Source: Streptomyces sp. B21-105
GTDB lineage: Bacteria > Actinomycetota > Actinomycetes > Streptomycetales > Streptomycetaceae
Length of the DNA: 64,000 nucleotides
Assembly (NCBI RefSeq): GCF_036898465.1
Contig: NZ_JARUMJ010000001.1
Location: forward strand, 4,898,001-4,962,000
Direction of reading: 5' to 3'
Shown: positions 25,063 to 33,459 of the stretch, one piece after another
How positions within the stretch are numbered: position 1 is the first letter of the stretch
Layout: every line of letters starts with the position of its first letter
Position numbers and translations under genes: made by a program
The notes under the pieces: model-generated
Databases searched by the model: none
What the model was told of the DNA's origin: nothing
What the model saw: only the letters and a program-made list of their open reading frames with translations

Positions 25063-27528
25063 ATGTACCAGTGGGGGAAACTTTCGGACCGCGACGCGGA
25101 GGAGATCGTTTGCGATCTCCTGTCCGCAGAGTGGGGCGTTCACGTAGAGAGGTTCCAAGCAGGGGCGGACGGGGGCGTTGATCTAAGGGTCAATGGACCG
25201 TGCGCCCCTCCCCTGAAGCTGCCGGAGGGAAGTTATGCGGTAGCACAGGTTAAGCACTATCCGACGGCAGCCCTAGCTCGCCTAAGGGCAACTTTTCAAA
25301 AAGAGGCAAAGCGCGGCGTCCATCGCCTCAGCTTTCGCTATTTTGCCGTCACAACTGCGCCTCTCAGCATCCATGGAAAGAACGAAATTGCCAAGCTATA
25401 CAGTGAAGAGTTTCCCGTCTCTCAAATTCTAGGCCGGGAAGATCTTGAGTCCATGCTGGCCCGGCATCCCCGAGTGGAGCAACGTCATTTCAAGCTCTGG
25501 GTGGGCAATACGCTGAATCTGCAGCGCGTCCTTCGCTCAAAAGAAATCAGGCGAAGTAAGCACCTTGTAGAAGAACTTGCCAGGGACAGCGCTTATCTCG
25601 TTAACACCCGTGACGTCGACAGAGCAAGAAGCATTCTTGAATCGGAGGGTGCAGTAATTCTGTCGGGGCCGCCAGGCGTGGGAAAGACTTCGGCTGCGAA
25701 AATTCTGATAGGCGAGTGCATTTCGGCTGGGTGGGATCCTGTCGTCGCAGTCAACAACATCGATGAGGCGGAAGAGATTCTGGACGATGAAAGACGGCAG
25801 GTTGTCTTCTACGATGACTTTCTAGGATCCTCCCTCCGGACCGCCTTCCTGAATGGAAAGAATGAAGACGCCCGCATCGTCAGACTGCTCCAGGACGCCC
25901 GCCGTTCAGACAGTTTGCGTCTGATCCTGACTACGCGGGAATACATCCTGACGAATGCGAAAATGCACCATCAGAGACTTCAGGATACTAGCGTAGATCT
26001 ATCTCGCCTTATCATGGACTCCTCGGATATGACGGCGCTGGAGAGGGCGGAAGTTCTATATCGGCAGATCTTTTTTTCCGGAGCCAATCCAGTGTTGCAG
26101 CAACCTCTAGCAGAGGCGGAATGGGTTGAGGTTATCAAGCATCGAAACTTTAACCCACGGTTGTCGCACTTCTATATCGACCGTGTGGCGAGCGTTGCAC
26201 GTGGAGAAGATGCGTCGGCTCTAACCAGTCGAGAGCTTGCGCTGGGGCTTCTGCAGTCGTTCGAGTCGCCTCTGGATCTATGGAAGGGGATCTACGATGA
26301 TCAGCTTACCGAGCTCCAGAGGTGCGTTCTGCAGGTGCTTAGCACGTTTCGCACACTGCTTTTCGATGACGCGGTGGAGATTGCGACGCGATACACGCAA
26401 GAAATTGGCGAGCCAGCCACCAAAAGTGAAATTCGTCAGGCTATGCGTGCGATAGATGGGGACTTCATCGAAATAAGCGACTTCTATAGTTTGCCACTGG
26501 TGGGGTTTGCCAACGCGTCCATCGGTGACTACGTGGCCTTTCGGCTCTCTGCCGACACTGCAGCCATCGAAGGGCTTCTGGCCAGTGCTGTCACGTTTTC
26601 GCAAGTGGAAGTGCTGGCAGGCCTCGTGACTCCAACAAGCGAGAAGGAGGCCTGGCTGGATGATGGGTCAGTGGATGAGACGGCCCAAATTAGCATCGAC
26701 CGGTTCGCTTCTCCCGTAGCTATTTCGGGCCCGAAAGGGAAGGCGACGCGCAGGGCATTCGTCGAAGCTATGCTACGACTGTTCCCTTCCGGGATTTATG
26801 AATTTCATCCCGCTTATGGCAATGGATCGCAGCGGTGGAAAGTCATGCCGCCGTTGTCTGCTGAGCGCAGGATGAAAGCCATCTGGGATTTCGTCAGGAG
26901 CCATCGAATGGAGCAAGAGGCTTGGATCCCAGAGTCGCTGACCCAAGCCTTTCCCTCCGCACGCATTGCGAGCAAGGAAGGGATGTTGTCCCACCTATGG
27001 TTCACGCGCGGCATGTCTGATCATTCGCGCTGGAGTGAATTTCGCGAATGGCTCATAGATCATCTACGCGATTACTTCTTCAGTCAGGTGTTTGCTCCGG
27101 CCCACTTCTCTACTGCTCGAATCTATGCCCAGCGATATCGGGCACCGGGGCAAGTCGAGAGAGCCTCCCTTCGTCTTAATCTAGGACAAGCAGCATGGAA
27201 GTTTCTCGATGATCTGGAACATGAAGTGATTCGGATTAGCCAGAGTGACCTCCATGAAGATGTTGATTGTCTTATCACTGCGGCAGAATGGCTGGGTGTA
27301 GATATTGGGCAATTGGTTGCAGGTATTCGAGAATTTGAGGCCGCAACTTACGCTCGCGACTCAGCTCTCAAGGATCATGGGTCATCGCTGGAATTGGAAG
27401 CCGATGACCTCTTTCTCCAGGGTGATGACTTGCAGGGTGATTATTCGAGTGCACCTATCCGAATCTACCCGGCCAGCATTAGCAATCATGGCCTAGTTGT
27501 CGCGGCCAGAATTCTGGGGCGGCCATGA
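25063..27528 (+). CDS. Nuclease-STAND NTPase, probable antiphage protein
   Basis: An 821-residue protein. Residues 1-150 form a restriction-endonuclease-like domain of Mrr type: MYQWGKLSDRDAEEIVCDLL, GADGGVDL (D40) and VAQVKHY (Q62-x-K64). Then come a STAND-type NTPase with Walker A GPPGVGKT (202-209, K208), Walker B VVFYDD (D251/D252) and the LILTTREY motif (R292), and a long alpha-helical C-terminus. This matches the nuclease plus nSTAND3 architecture placed among prokaryotic conflict systems. The ATG has GGGGAGG 9 nt upstream. The base composition (near 52-55% GC, many A/T-ending codons) is far below that of its neighbours, pointing to recent transfer. Analogy with Avs proteins suggests phage sensing followed by DNA cleavage; that is inference. 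Confidence 0.85.
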   Translation: MYQWGKLSDRDAEEIVCDLLSAEWGVHVERFQAGADGGVDLRVNGPCAPPLKLPEGSYAVAQVKHYPTAALARLRATFQKEAKRGVHRLSFRYFAVTTAPLSIHGKNEIAKLYSEEFPVSQILGREDLESMLARHPRVEQRHFKLWVGNTLNLQRVLRSKEIRRSKHLVEELARDSAYLVNTRDVDRARSILESEGAVILSGPPGVGKTSAAKILIGECISAGWDPVVAVNNIDEAEEILDDERRQVVFYDDFLGSSLRTAFLNGKNEDARIVRLLQDARRSDSLRLILTTREYILTNAKMHHQRLQDTSVDLSRLIMDSSDMTALERAEVLYRQIFFSGANPVLQQPLAEAEWVEVIKHRNFNPRLSHFYIDRVASVARGEDASALTSRELALGLLQSFESPLDLWKGIYDDQLTELQRCVLQVLSTFRTLLFDDAVEIATRYTQEIGEPATKSEIRQAMRAIDGDFIEISDFYSLPLVGFANASIGDYVAFRLSADTAAIEGLLASAVTFSQVEVLAGLVTPTSEKEAWLDDGSVDETAQISIDRFASPVAISGPKGKATRRAFVEAMLRLFPSGIYEFHPAYGNGSQRWKVMPPLSAERRMKAIWDFVRSHRMEQEAWIPESLTQAFPSARIASKEGMLSHLWFTRGMSDHSRWSEFREWLIDHLRDYFFSQVFAPAHFSTARIYAQRYRAPGQVERASLRLNLGQAAWKFLDDLEHEVIRISQSDLHEDVDCLITAAEWLGVDIGQLVAGIREFEAATYARDSALKDHGSSLELEADDLFLQGDDLQGDYSSAPIRIYPASISNHGLVVAARILGRP

Positions 27529-27560
27529 GAGGTCGGCGGAGCGGCTTTGGGGTGGCGCTG

Positions 27561-27671
27561 CTTTGGCGCGAGTGCTCATGGCCCCGTAAGCTTGCGGCGC
27601 GTCGGGCAGTCTGTGGACCTGCCCGGTAAAGCACGACGTTGGGGCCATGATCTTCGAGGCTCGCGCCAAAG
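27561..27671 (+). other. Nested perfect inverted repeats (structured DNA/RNA candidate)
   Basis: Three nested pairs: CTTTGGCGCGAG/CTCGCGCCAAAG (12 bp, 27561 and 27660), CATGGCCCC/GGGGCCATG (9 bp, 27577 and 27641) and CGGGCAG/CTGCCCG (7 bp, 27603 and 27619). The region begins 32 bp after the STAND gene stop. It could be a terminator, a miniature transposon or a small structured RNA. Confidence 0.55.
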
Positions 27672-27891
27672 TGGCTTCGTAAAGCCGTGTAGCCGACCGC
27701 CCCAGCCACGACGTGCCCCTTCTCTGAGGGCAAGCGGCTGATTGCTGTGCGCGCGGCACGGGCGCCGGCCGGGCTGGAGCGGGGCGGAGACAGGAGCGCA
27801 GGCCCGGCCGGGGGCCGGGCCGCGCGCGGTGAGCGGAGCGAGCCGCCTTGAACCCGTGAAGAAGGTTGTTACTCAGTCGCGGATAAAATGC

Positions 27892-29973
27892 TGTCCGGTC
27901 CCGGGAGATGCTTGACACTTCGGTCCCAGCTGATGGTTGACAGTGGCCGTGATCGGCTTTTCTGTGCACGTCGTTGCGGCGTGTGGCAGGAGGCCGGGAT
28001 TGGCGCTGGTGGAGTTGTCGGTTGTCGAGCAGAGATACCGGGCTGTCCTGGCCGTGCTGGCGGGTGCGACGGTGACGGAGGTCGCCGCCCGGCTGGGTGT
28101 GTCCAGGCAGACGGTCAGCGGGTGGAAGTCCCGGTATGAGGCCTCGGGTCTGGCGGGGCTGGCGGATCGTTCCCGTAGGCCGGCGTCGTGTCCGCATCAG
28201 GCCTCTGCCGAGGCCGAGGCGGCGGTGTGCGAGCTGCGGCGCAAGCACCCGAAGTGGGGTCCGCGGCGGATCGCTCATGTGATGGAGCGGTCCGGGACAG
28301 TCACGCCGGTGCCGTCGCGGATGACCGTGTATCGGGTCCTGGTCCGTCATGGGCTGGTGGAGCCGGGGGTGCGGCGCCGGAAGCGGTCGGATTACAAGCG
28401 CTGGCAGCGGGATCGGCCGATGCAGCTGTGGCAGATGGACATTGTCGGCGGCGTGATGCTGGTCGACCCGGTGACCGGGGAGCTGACCGAGGCCAAGGTC
28501 GTGACGGGTGTGGATGACCATTCCCGGTACTGCGTGATCGCGTCGGTGGTGGAGCGGGCGACCGGGCGGGCGGTCTGCGCGGCCTTCGTCCGGGCCTTGC
28601 AGGCGTTCGGGGTGCCGGAGGAGGTGCTGACCGACAACGGCAAGCAGTTCACCGACCGGTTCGGGCAGGGCGGTGAGGTGCTGTTCGACCGGATCTGCCG
28701 GGAGAACGGGATCGCGCACCGGCTGACGCAGCCGGCGTCGCCGACCACGACGGGCAAGGTCGAGCGGTTCCATCAGACACTGCGGCGCGAACTTCTGGAC
28801 GACTGCGGCGCGTTCGAGAGCATCGAGGCGGCTCAGGCGGCGCTGGATCGGTGGGTGCAGGAGTACAACTCGATGCGACCGCATCAGGCCCTGGACATGC
28901 AGTCTCCTGCCGATCGGTTCACGCCGGCGCCCGAGGAGGAGCGGGACGTCCTGGGCCTGAAGATTCCCGGAGTGCTGGCGCTGGTGCCGCAGCAGCGGAC
29001 ACCTCCAGCGGACCCGGACCCGGACCCGGAGCCGGACCCGGAGCCGGACCCGGACCCGGAGCCGGAGCCGGAGCCGGAGCCGGACCCGGAGCCGGACCCG
29101 GAGCCGGAGCCGGTTCCGGGTGAAGCCTCGGCTGTGCCCGCCGCCCTGCCTGAGGTGGTCCCGGCAGTGGTGCCGGTGGAGCCCGGTGGGCCGGTGGAGT
29201 TCGAGCGGGTGGTGCCGGCGAGTGGGAATCTGCAGGTCGCGGGCAAGCAGTTCTGGCTTGGCCCGGCCCGCTCAGGGCTGACGGTGACGTTCTGGGCAGA
29301 CACCTCGGTGATCCATCTGCTGATCGCGGGAGCACGGATCAAGACCGTGCGGTCGCACTTGTCGGTGGCGGATCTGGGACGGCTGGCTGCCCGGGGCGGA
29401 CGTGCGGCGGGACCGGCCCCGCTTCCGGCCGGCGACGGGGCGGCGGTCGAGGTCGACCGGGTGGTGAACAACAGCGGTCTGGTGGGCCTGGGCGGGCGCC
29501 AGGTGCTGGCGGCGGAGATCCTCGGAGGCCGTCAGGTGGGCATCCGCATCGACGACGAGACGCTGTCGTTCTTCGACCTGTCCTCGCGGGAGCTGCTGCG
29601 GGTGCGGCCCAACCCGCTCAGCCCCGACGAGGTCCAGCGTCTGCGCGGTCTGCGGCCCGCAGGCCCGCCGCCCAGGCCGAGCGTGGAGCCGGTCCGGGTG
29701 CAGCGGCGGGTCAGCGCTGTGGGCACCGTCATGGTCTGCCGCCAGACCGTCTCCCTCGGCCGCCCCTACGCAGGGCAGACGGTGACCGTGCATGTGTCGG
29801 ACACGACGATCAGCGTCGACCTGGACGGCCAGGTCCGGGTCATCCGGCGGACCACCGACATCCCCGTCCGCCACGTGAAGGCGAACAAGCCCCACAAGAT
29901 TTCCGATGTTGTCTAGGCCCACCGTCAAGCAACAGCTGGGACCAGAACGTCAAACATCACCTGGGACTAGACA
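27892..29973 (+). mobile_element. IS481-family insertion sequence
   Basis: About 2.08 kb with terminal inverted repeats of about 54 bp (TGTC...; roughly 80% matched, each containing two GTCCC...TTGAC units) and a 14-bp target duplication CGCGGATAAAATGC at 27878-27891 and 29974-29987. It carries one transposase gene and is inserted in the 3' end of the DUF1152 gene. Confidence 0.9.
28000..29916 (+). CDS. IS481-family transposase with long C-terminal extension
   Basis: A 638-residue transposase. A helix-turn-helix (VTEVAARLGVSRQTVSGWKSRYEASGLAGL) precedes the integrase core with the DDE residues in QLWQMDIVGG, VLTDNGKQF and TTGKVERFHQTLRRELL. After the core's usual end near residue 320 comes an acidic (Pro-Asp-Pro-Glu)n linker and about 250 residues with three repeats of a small beta domain (FERVVPASGNLQVAGKQFWLGPARSGL and two weaker copies). 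The TTG start has AGGAGG 6 nt upstream and fits the family N-terminus; an earlier in-frame GTG at 27937 has no such signal. Confidence 0.92.
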   Translation: MALVELSVVEQRYRAVLAVLAGATVTEVAARLGVSRQTVSGWKSRYEASGLAGLADRSRRPASCPHQASAEAEAAVCELRRKHPKWGPRRIAHVMERSGTVTPVPSRMTVYRVLVRHGLVEPGVRRRKRSDYKRWQRDRPMQLWQMDIVGGVMLVDPVTGELTEAKVVTGVDDHSRYCVIASVVERATGRAVCAAFVRALQAFGVPEEVLTDNGKQFTDRFGQGGEVLFDRICRENGIAHRLTQPASPTTTGKVERFHQTLRRELLDDCGAFESIEAAQAALDRWVQEYNSMRPHQALDMQSPADRFTPAPEEERDVLGLKIPGVLALVPQQRTPPADPDPDPEPDPEPDPDPEPEPEPEPDPEPDPEPEPVPGEASAVPAALPEVVPAVVPVEPGGPVEFERVVPASGNLQVAGKQFWLGPARSGLTVTFWADTSVIHLLIAGARIKTVRSHLSVADLGRLAARGGRAAGPAPLPAGDGAAVEVDRVVNNSGLVGLGGRQVLAAEILGGRQVGIRIDDETLSFFDLSSRELLRVRPNPLSPDEVQRLRGLRPAGPPPRPSVEPVRVQRRVSAVGTVMVCRQTVSLGRPYAGQTVTVHVSDTTISVDLDGQVRVIRRTTDIPVRHVKANKPHKISDVV

Positions 29974-31062
29974 CGCGGATAAAATGCTCCAAAGTGGTGC
30001 ATAGTACTTCTCCGGCCGGCTGCTGATGAGCATCTGGCGTAGTTCGTCTCGCTGGTTGCCGTTGAGGTTGAGGACCTCTGTGAGGTGGCGGAACGTCGTG
30101 TGGGTGACTCCGCGGCTACGGGCCTCGTTCTCGAACTCGTCGAGCTGGGGCAGCACGGTGCCAGGATCCAGCTCCACCGCTGGCTGATCCTTGAGCCATG
30201 CGGCCTTGTTGCGCTCGTAGTCGATTTCCGAGTAGCCGCAGATCTCGCGGCTGTGCGCCTCGGCCTGGTCCAGGGTGGTGGTCTTCAGGATGGCGCGGGC
30301 CAGTTGGTTGCGGTTCAGCGCGTCGTCCAGGTCGACTTCGTGGACCGTCGGGCCGGCGTCCGTGAGCGGGATGGGTAGTCCTGCGTCCCGTACTTGGCAG
30401 ATGCCTCGGGTCCCTCGTGCTGTCGCAGCGAGCATCCCCGTTGCCTCGGACGGGTGCCACTCCAGGACTGAGCTGACGCGCTCCGCGTCCTCCGCGTTGA
30501 ATGTGTGGATGAGGGGGCCGAGCAGACTGCGCACCTCGTCGAGCGGAAGTTCGCCGTCGAGGCCGGGTCCCGCCACCAAGAGCCGCACGGGAGCGTTCAC
30601 CTGGCAGCACGCGCCCAGTGTCAGAGCGTCGGCAAGCGGGCTCTTGAGGGTCGGCTCATCGCCCCGCGCGAGGATGTCACCCCCCACGTCCAGGAGATCA
30701 ATCGAAGACGGTGCCAACAGGCCGATCAGCTCGTTGAGTTGGCGCGTGATGCCTTCGGCGCCGTGGTGTGGGTCGATCAGGGCGAAGGTGTGTGGGAGCT
30801 CTGCCGCAAGTTGGGGGAGCGTGGAGCCTGCTGGAGCGATTGGGCGGGCTGCGGCCGGCACTGACCGGACGGATGTGGTGAGGGGCGAGAGTCCTGTGAA
30901 GTCGGAAGGGGCGCGGGGGCCCGGCACTGGGTCGACCAACAGGCGGTCCCATGCGTACGTAAGGATCACCGCCTGGCCGTCGTCGCCGTACAAGGCGGCG
31001 TCAAGCATTGCGGCGGCGACTGCGTCGCCCCCTCCTCCTGCTGCGACGATCAACCGCGTCAT
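29950..31062 (-). CDS. DUF1152 family protein, C-terminus altered by IS481
   Basis: A 370-residue protein beginning MTRLIVAAGGGGDAVAAAML (the Gly-rich nucleotide-binding-like start of DUF1152), with DLLDVGGDILARGDEP in the middle. The function is unknown. Insertion of the IS481 replaced the end SILSATE-stop, still readable on the far side of the element at 27870-27890, by SILSACLVPGDV-stop, so only the last two residues changed to seven. The Leu codon at 29980-29982 is TTA, so translation may need the bldA tRNA. It is divergent from the GntR gene and shares its operator region. Confidence 0.82.
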   Translation of the reverse strand: MTRLIVAAGGGGDAVAAAMLDAALYGDDGQAVILTYAWDRLLVDPVPGPRAPSDFTGLSPLTTSVRSVPAAARPIAPAGSTLPQLAAELPHTFALIDPHHGAEGITRQLNELIGLLAPSSIDLLDVGGDILARGDEPTLKSPLADALTLGACCQVNAPVRLLVAGPGLDGELPLDEVRSLLGPLIHTFNAEDAERVSSVLEWHPSEATGMLAATARGTRGICQVRDAGLPIPLTDAGPTVHEVDLDDALNRNQLARAILKTTTLDQAEAHSREICGYSEIDYERNKAAWLKDQPAVELDPGTVLPQLDEFENEARSRGVTHTTFRHLTEVLNLNGNQRDELRQMLISSRPEKYYAPLWSILSACLVPGDV

Positions 31063-31111
31063 GTGCTCAACATTACGGGTTCCGGGTCTGGCCACCGACC
31101 CTATAGTGGCG

Positions 31112-31127
31112 AGTGGCCATAGCCACT
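31112..31127 (+). promoter_or_regulatory. GntR operator AGTGGC-CATA-GCCACT
   Basis: A perfect 6-4-6 inverted repeat lies between the divergent DUF1152 and GntR genes. The same arrangement recurs twice downstream of the GntR gene, at 31923 and 31947, so it is very likely the binding site of this GntR protein. Confidence 0.75.
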
Positions 31128-31143
31128 TGGATGAGGAGGGGAC

Positions 31144-31884
31144 ATGCCTCAGATCGAAGAGGCGCAGCCGAAGTATCTCCAGATCGCCCACTACATCCGC
31201 GATCAGATCCTTCGGGGCGACCTGAGGCCGGGGGATGAGGTCCCCTCGGAACGGCAGCTTGCGGCCAATTGGAAGGTGTCCAGGCCGACGGCGGCGCGGT
31301 CCCTGGAAGCGCTGAGCCACCAGGGACTCGTGGAGAAGCGGCAGGGCTCGGGCACCTATGTGCGCAGTCTCGAAGTGAACCGGCGCGCACGGGAGTTGTA
31401 CGGTCGGGCGCGGCAGACCGGGAAGATCTACACGCCTGGTGAGTACGCGGTCATCACGTCGGCCGGGTGGCTGGATGCGCCCGACTACGTCGCTGAGGCG
31501 CTGGGGCTGGTGAAGGATCGTCGGGCAGTGCACCGCCGGCGTGTGACCAACAACCAGGACGGGCCCATCACGCTCTCCACATCGTGGTTCGCGCCTGACG
31601 TCGGGCAGCGGGCGCCCAGGCTCCTGGACCCGGAGCGGATCCAAGAGGGCACGCTGATGTACGTCGAGAACACGACCGGTCGGCAGGGGAGTTACGCCGA
31701 GGACCGCATGTGTGCTCGGCAGGCGACCGACGAGGAGTCGGCGGACCTGCAACTTGAGCCTGGCTCACCGGTCCTGGTCGTGCACCACGTCGTCTTCGAC
31801 CTGCAGGACCGGCCGTTGGAGTTCGCGGAAGCCACCTACCCGCCGCAGCGCTGGGCGTTCGAGCAGGGCTACCCCCTCACCTGA
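31144..31884 (+). CDS. GntR/HutC-type regulator (UTRA domain)
   Basis: A 246-residue repressor. The N-terminal winged helix (YLQIAHYIRDQILRGDLRPGDEVPSERQLAANWKVSRPTAARSLEALSHQGLVEKRQGSGTYV) is standard GntR, and the C-terminal UTRA domain ends VLVVHHVVFDLQDRPLEFAEATYP. GAGGAGG lies about 5 nt before the ATG. Three AGTGGC-N4-GCCACT boxes flank the gene, one upstream and two downstream before the next operon, consistent with autoregulation and control of the downstream genes. The small-molecule ligand is unknown. Confidence 0.9.
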   Translation: MPQIEEAQPKYLQIAHYIRDQILRGDLRPGDEVPSERQLAANWKVSRPTAARSLEALSHQGLVEKRQGSGTYVRSLEVNRRARELYGRARQTGKIYTPGEYAVITSAGWLDAPDYVAEALGLVKDRRAVHRRRVTNNQDGPITLSTSWFAPDVGQRAPRLLDPERIQEGTLMYVENTTGRQGSYAEDRMCARQATDEESADLQLEPGSPVLVVHHVVFDLQDRPLEFAEATYPPQRWAFEQGYPLT

Positions 31885-31922
31885 TGAAGCACGCCATTTC
31901 AGCGAACGGCTTGCACAGCCCA

Positions 31923-31962
31923 AGTGGCTAATGCCACTATCCACTCAGTGGCTAAGGCCACT
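31923..31962 (+). promoter_or_regulatory. Two GntR operators 24 bp apart
   Basis: AGTGGC-TAAT-GCCACT (31923-31938) and AGTGGC-TAAG-GCCACT (31947-31962) start 24 bp apart just upstream of the zinc-finger and ATPase genes. Spacing of about two helical turns favours cooperative binding. Confidence 0.75.
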
Positions 31963-31981
31963 TGGAGAAGGGGGCGTGGTC

Positions 31982-32155
31982 GTGACGAGTCAGAGGTCGG
32001 TGCAGGGCGGGCACTTAGCTTGCCGGGCGTGCCGTGGTCGGGGTTGGAAGCGGGTCAGCTCGCGCTCCGCCCTGGCACTCTCCGCCGTCAACGACCGTGC
32101 CCGTGCCGCATCGAAACGGCGCTGCCTCGACTGCGACGGTAGCGGCAAGGAGTGA
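31982..32155 (+). CDS. Small protein with two DnaJ-like CxxCxGxG motifs
   Basis: A 57-residue protein. It has ACRACRGRGW and CLDCDGSGK, two copies of the CxxCxGxG motif of the DnaJ zinc-finger, separated by a basic stretch. A single zinc could be held by the four cysteines. AGGGGG lies about 7 nt before the GTG; an in-frame GTG two codons earlier is also possible. It follows the twin GntR operators and precedes the ATPase gene by 6 bp, so the two are probably co-transcribed. Confidence 0.65.
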   Translation: MTSQRSVQGGHLACRACRGRGWKRVSSRSALALSAVNDRARAASKRRCLDCDGSGKE

Positions 32156-32161
32156 GCACGG

Positions 32162-32599
32162 ATGGCCTACATGATCGACCGCTATCCCTCTGAGGACTCA
32201 CCGCGACTCGGGGCGATGACCTTGTACCCAGTCGCGGAGTCCGCGGCCCTGTCCCGGCGCTGGTTCCGCAAGTTCATCGCCCCGTACAACCCGGCCTGCT
32301 CGGTCGACGACTGCGTGCTGATGATCTCGGAACTGGTCACCAACGCCATCCTCTACGGCGAGTCGGACGAGGTGTGGCGGGTGCGAGTGGAGTGGTTCCG
32401 GGAAGGCGCCTCGCTCAAGGTCGAGGTACACAACGCCGGCTTCCCGGCGAGGGTCCGCCTACGGCGACCGGACGCGGCCGACGCGCACGGACGCGGGCTG
32501 CTCCTCGTCGATTCGATCGCCGACTCCTGGCGCTGTGGGCCCAGTCGATTCGGCGGAACGGTCGTCTCCTTCGTGATGGCCGATGCCTGGCCTTCCTGA
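32162..32599 (+). CDS. ATP-binding protein of the anti-sigma factor (RsbW) type
   Basis: A 145-residue GHKL ATPase domain protein. The N-box is CVLMISELVTNAILYG and the G-boxes are in VEVHNAGFPARV and DAHGRGLLLVDSIADSW; the C-terminal GGTVVSFVM fits. Such stand-alone HATPase proteins in Streptomyces often act as anti-sigma or anti-anti-sigma partner kinases. No partner gene is nearby, so the target is unknown. Confidence 0.85.
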   Translation: MAYMIDRYPSEDSPRLGAMTLYPVAESAALSRRWFRKFIAPYNPACSVDDCVLMISELVTNAILYGESDEVWRVRVEWFREGASLKVEVHNAGFPARVRLRRPDAADAHGRGLLLVDSIADSWRCGPSRFGGTVVSFVMADAWPS

Positions 32600-32650
32600 G
32601 GCGGGAGCGGGCACCCGGTACTGCGCCATCGGATTCCTCGCTAGTCTGGT

Positions 32651-32664
32651 TGACCAGTTGACTT
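32651..32664 (-). promoter_or_regulatory. KorSA-like GntR binding motif, copy 1
   Basis: On the minus strand this reads AAGTCAACTGGTCA. Related sequences AAGTTGACTTGTCA (minus, 33942-33955) and AAGTCAACCTGTCA (plus, 33980-33993) lie upstream of the transfer operon. The copy here is 25 bp before the GntR start, fitting autoregulation. Confidence 0.6.
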
Positions 32665-32688
32665 GGCCAATCCCGACGGGCGGCGTTC

Positions 32689-33417
32689 ATGGCGTATGAA
32701 GTGGAGGCACCCAAGTATGTACGCCTCGCCCAGACGATCCAGGGCCGCATCGAGGACGGCACGTACCCACCGGGCTCGAAGGTGCCCAGTGAGAATCAAC
32801 TGGTGCAGGCGTTCGGCATGTCCCGGCCGACCGTCGTGCGGGCCCTTGAGTTGCTGAAGCGGGATGGCTGGCTGGAGTCCCGGCAGGGATACGGGACGAT
32901 CGTGCGCGGTCGGCCGGCAGGTGTCGAGGAGAGGGACCGCCGTGGGCGGGAAGTGCTGGAGCGCGATGAATCGCAGAGTTCAGGACGCCTGATCGCTGTC
33001 GATCAGGTACCGGTTCCCGCGCGCGTTGCTTCAGTGCTCGGTCTGCCTAAGCGAGCCAAGGTCCTCATGCGCCGTTTCCTGGTCGTGGAGGACGGTGAAC
33101 CCGTCGAACTGGTCTCGTCCTACTTCCCCGCCGGCCTGGTCGAGGGCACCGCCTTGCAGAGTGCCGATCTCCTGACCGGCGGCACCCGTGCGCACCTTGA
33201 GACGCGGAAGAAGGTTCGCTTCGATCATGTGACGGAGCGGGTGTCGGCCAGACTGCCCGAGCGTTCTGAGGCCGATCTCCTGGAGCTCCCGGACGGTGTG
33301 CCCGTCCTCAGCGTCCTGGTCGTCGCGTGCGACGCCTCAGGTCAGGCTCTGCAAGTCTCTGACGTGCTGCTCCCGGCTGACCGGCAGGAACTCGAAGACA
33401 CGTACCGACTCGGCTGA
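32689..33417 (+). CDS. GntR family regulator, KorSA-like
   Basis: A 242-residue GntR/UTRA protein (YVRLAQTIQGRIEDGTYPPGSKVPSENQLVQAFGMSRPTVVRALELLKRDGWLESRQGYGTIV). In pSAM2 a GntR protein, KorSA, represses activation of replication and transfer; the position here before the tra-spd-rep-xis-int block suggests the same job. The matching motif upstream of itself and upstream of 34031 supports this. It is a different protein from the GntR at 31144, with a different operator. Confidence 0.88.
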   Translation: MAYEVEAPKYVRLAQTIQGRIEDGTYPPGSKVPSENQLVQAFGMSRPTVVRALELLKRDGWLESRQGYGTIVRGRPAGVEERDRRGREVLERDESQSSGRLIAVDQVPVPARVASVLGLPKRAKVLMRRFLVVEDGEPVELVSSYFPAGLVEGTALQSADLLTGGTRAHLETRKKVRFDHVTERVSARLPERSEADLLELPDGVPVLSVLVVACDASGQALQVSDVLLPADRQELEDTYRLG

Positions 33418-33459
33418 ACCTGGGGACGCCCACCGTGGCTTGGCTGGGACGGCTGATGC

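Noticed and set aside
28990..29120. GACCCGGAGCC-type tandem repeats as a possible repeat locus
   Set aside because: They are in frame within the IS481 transposase and encode its Pro-Asp-Pro-Glu linker.
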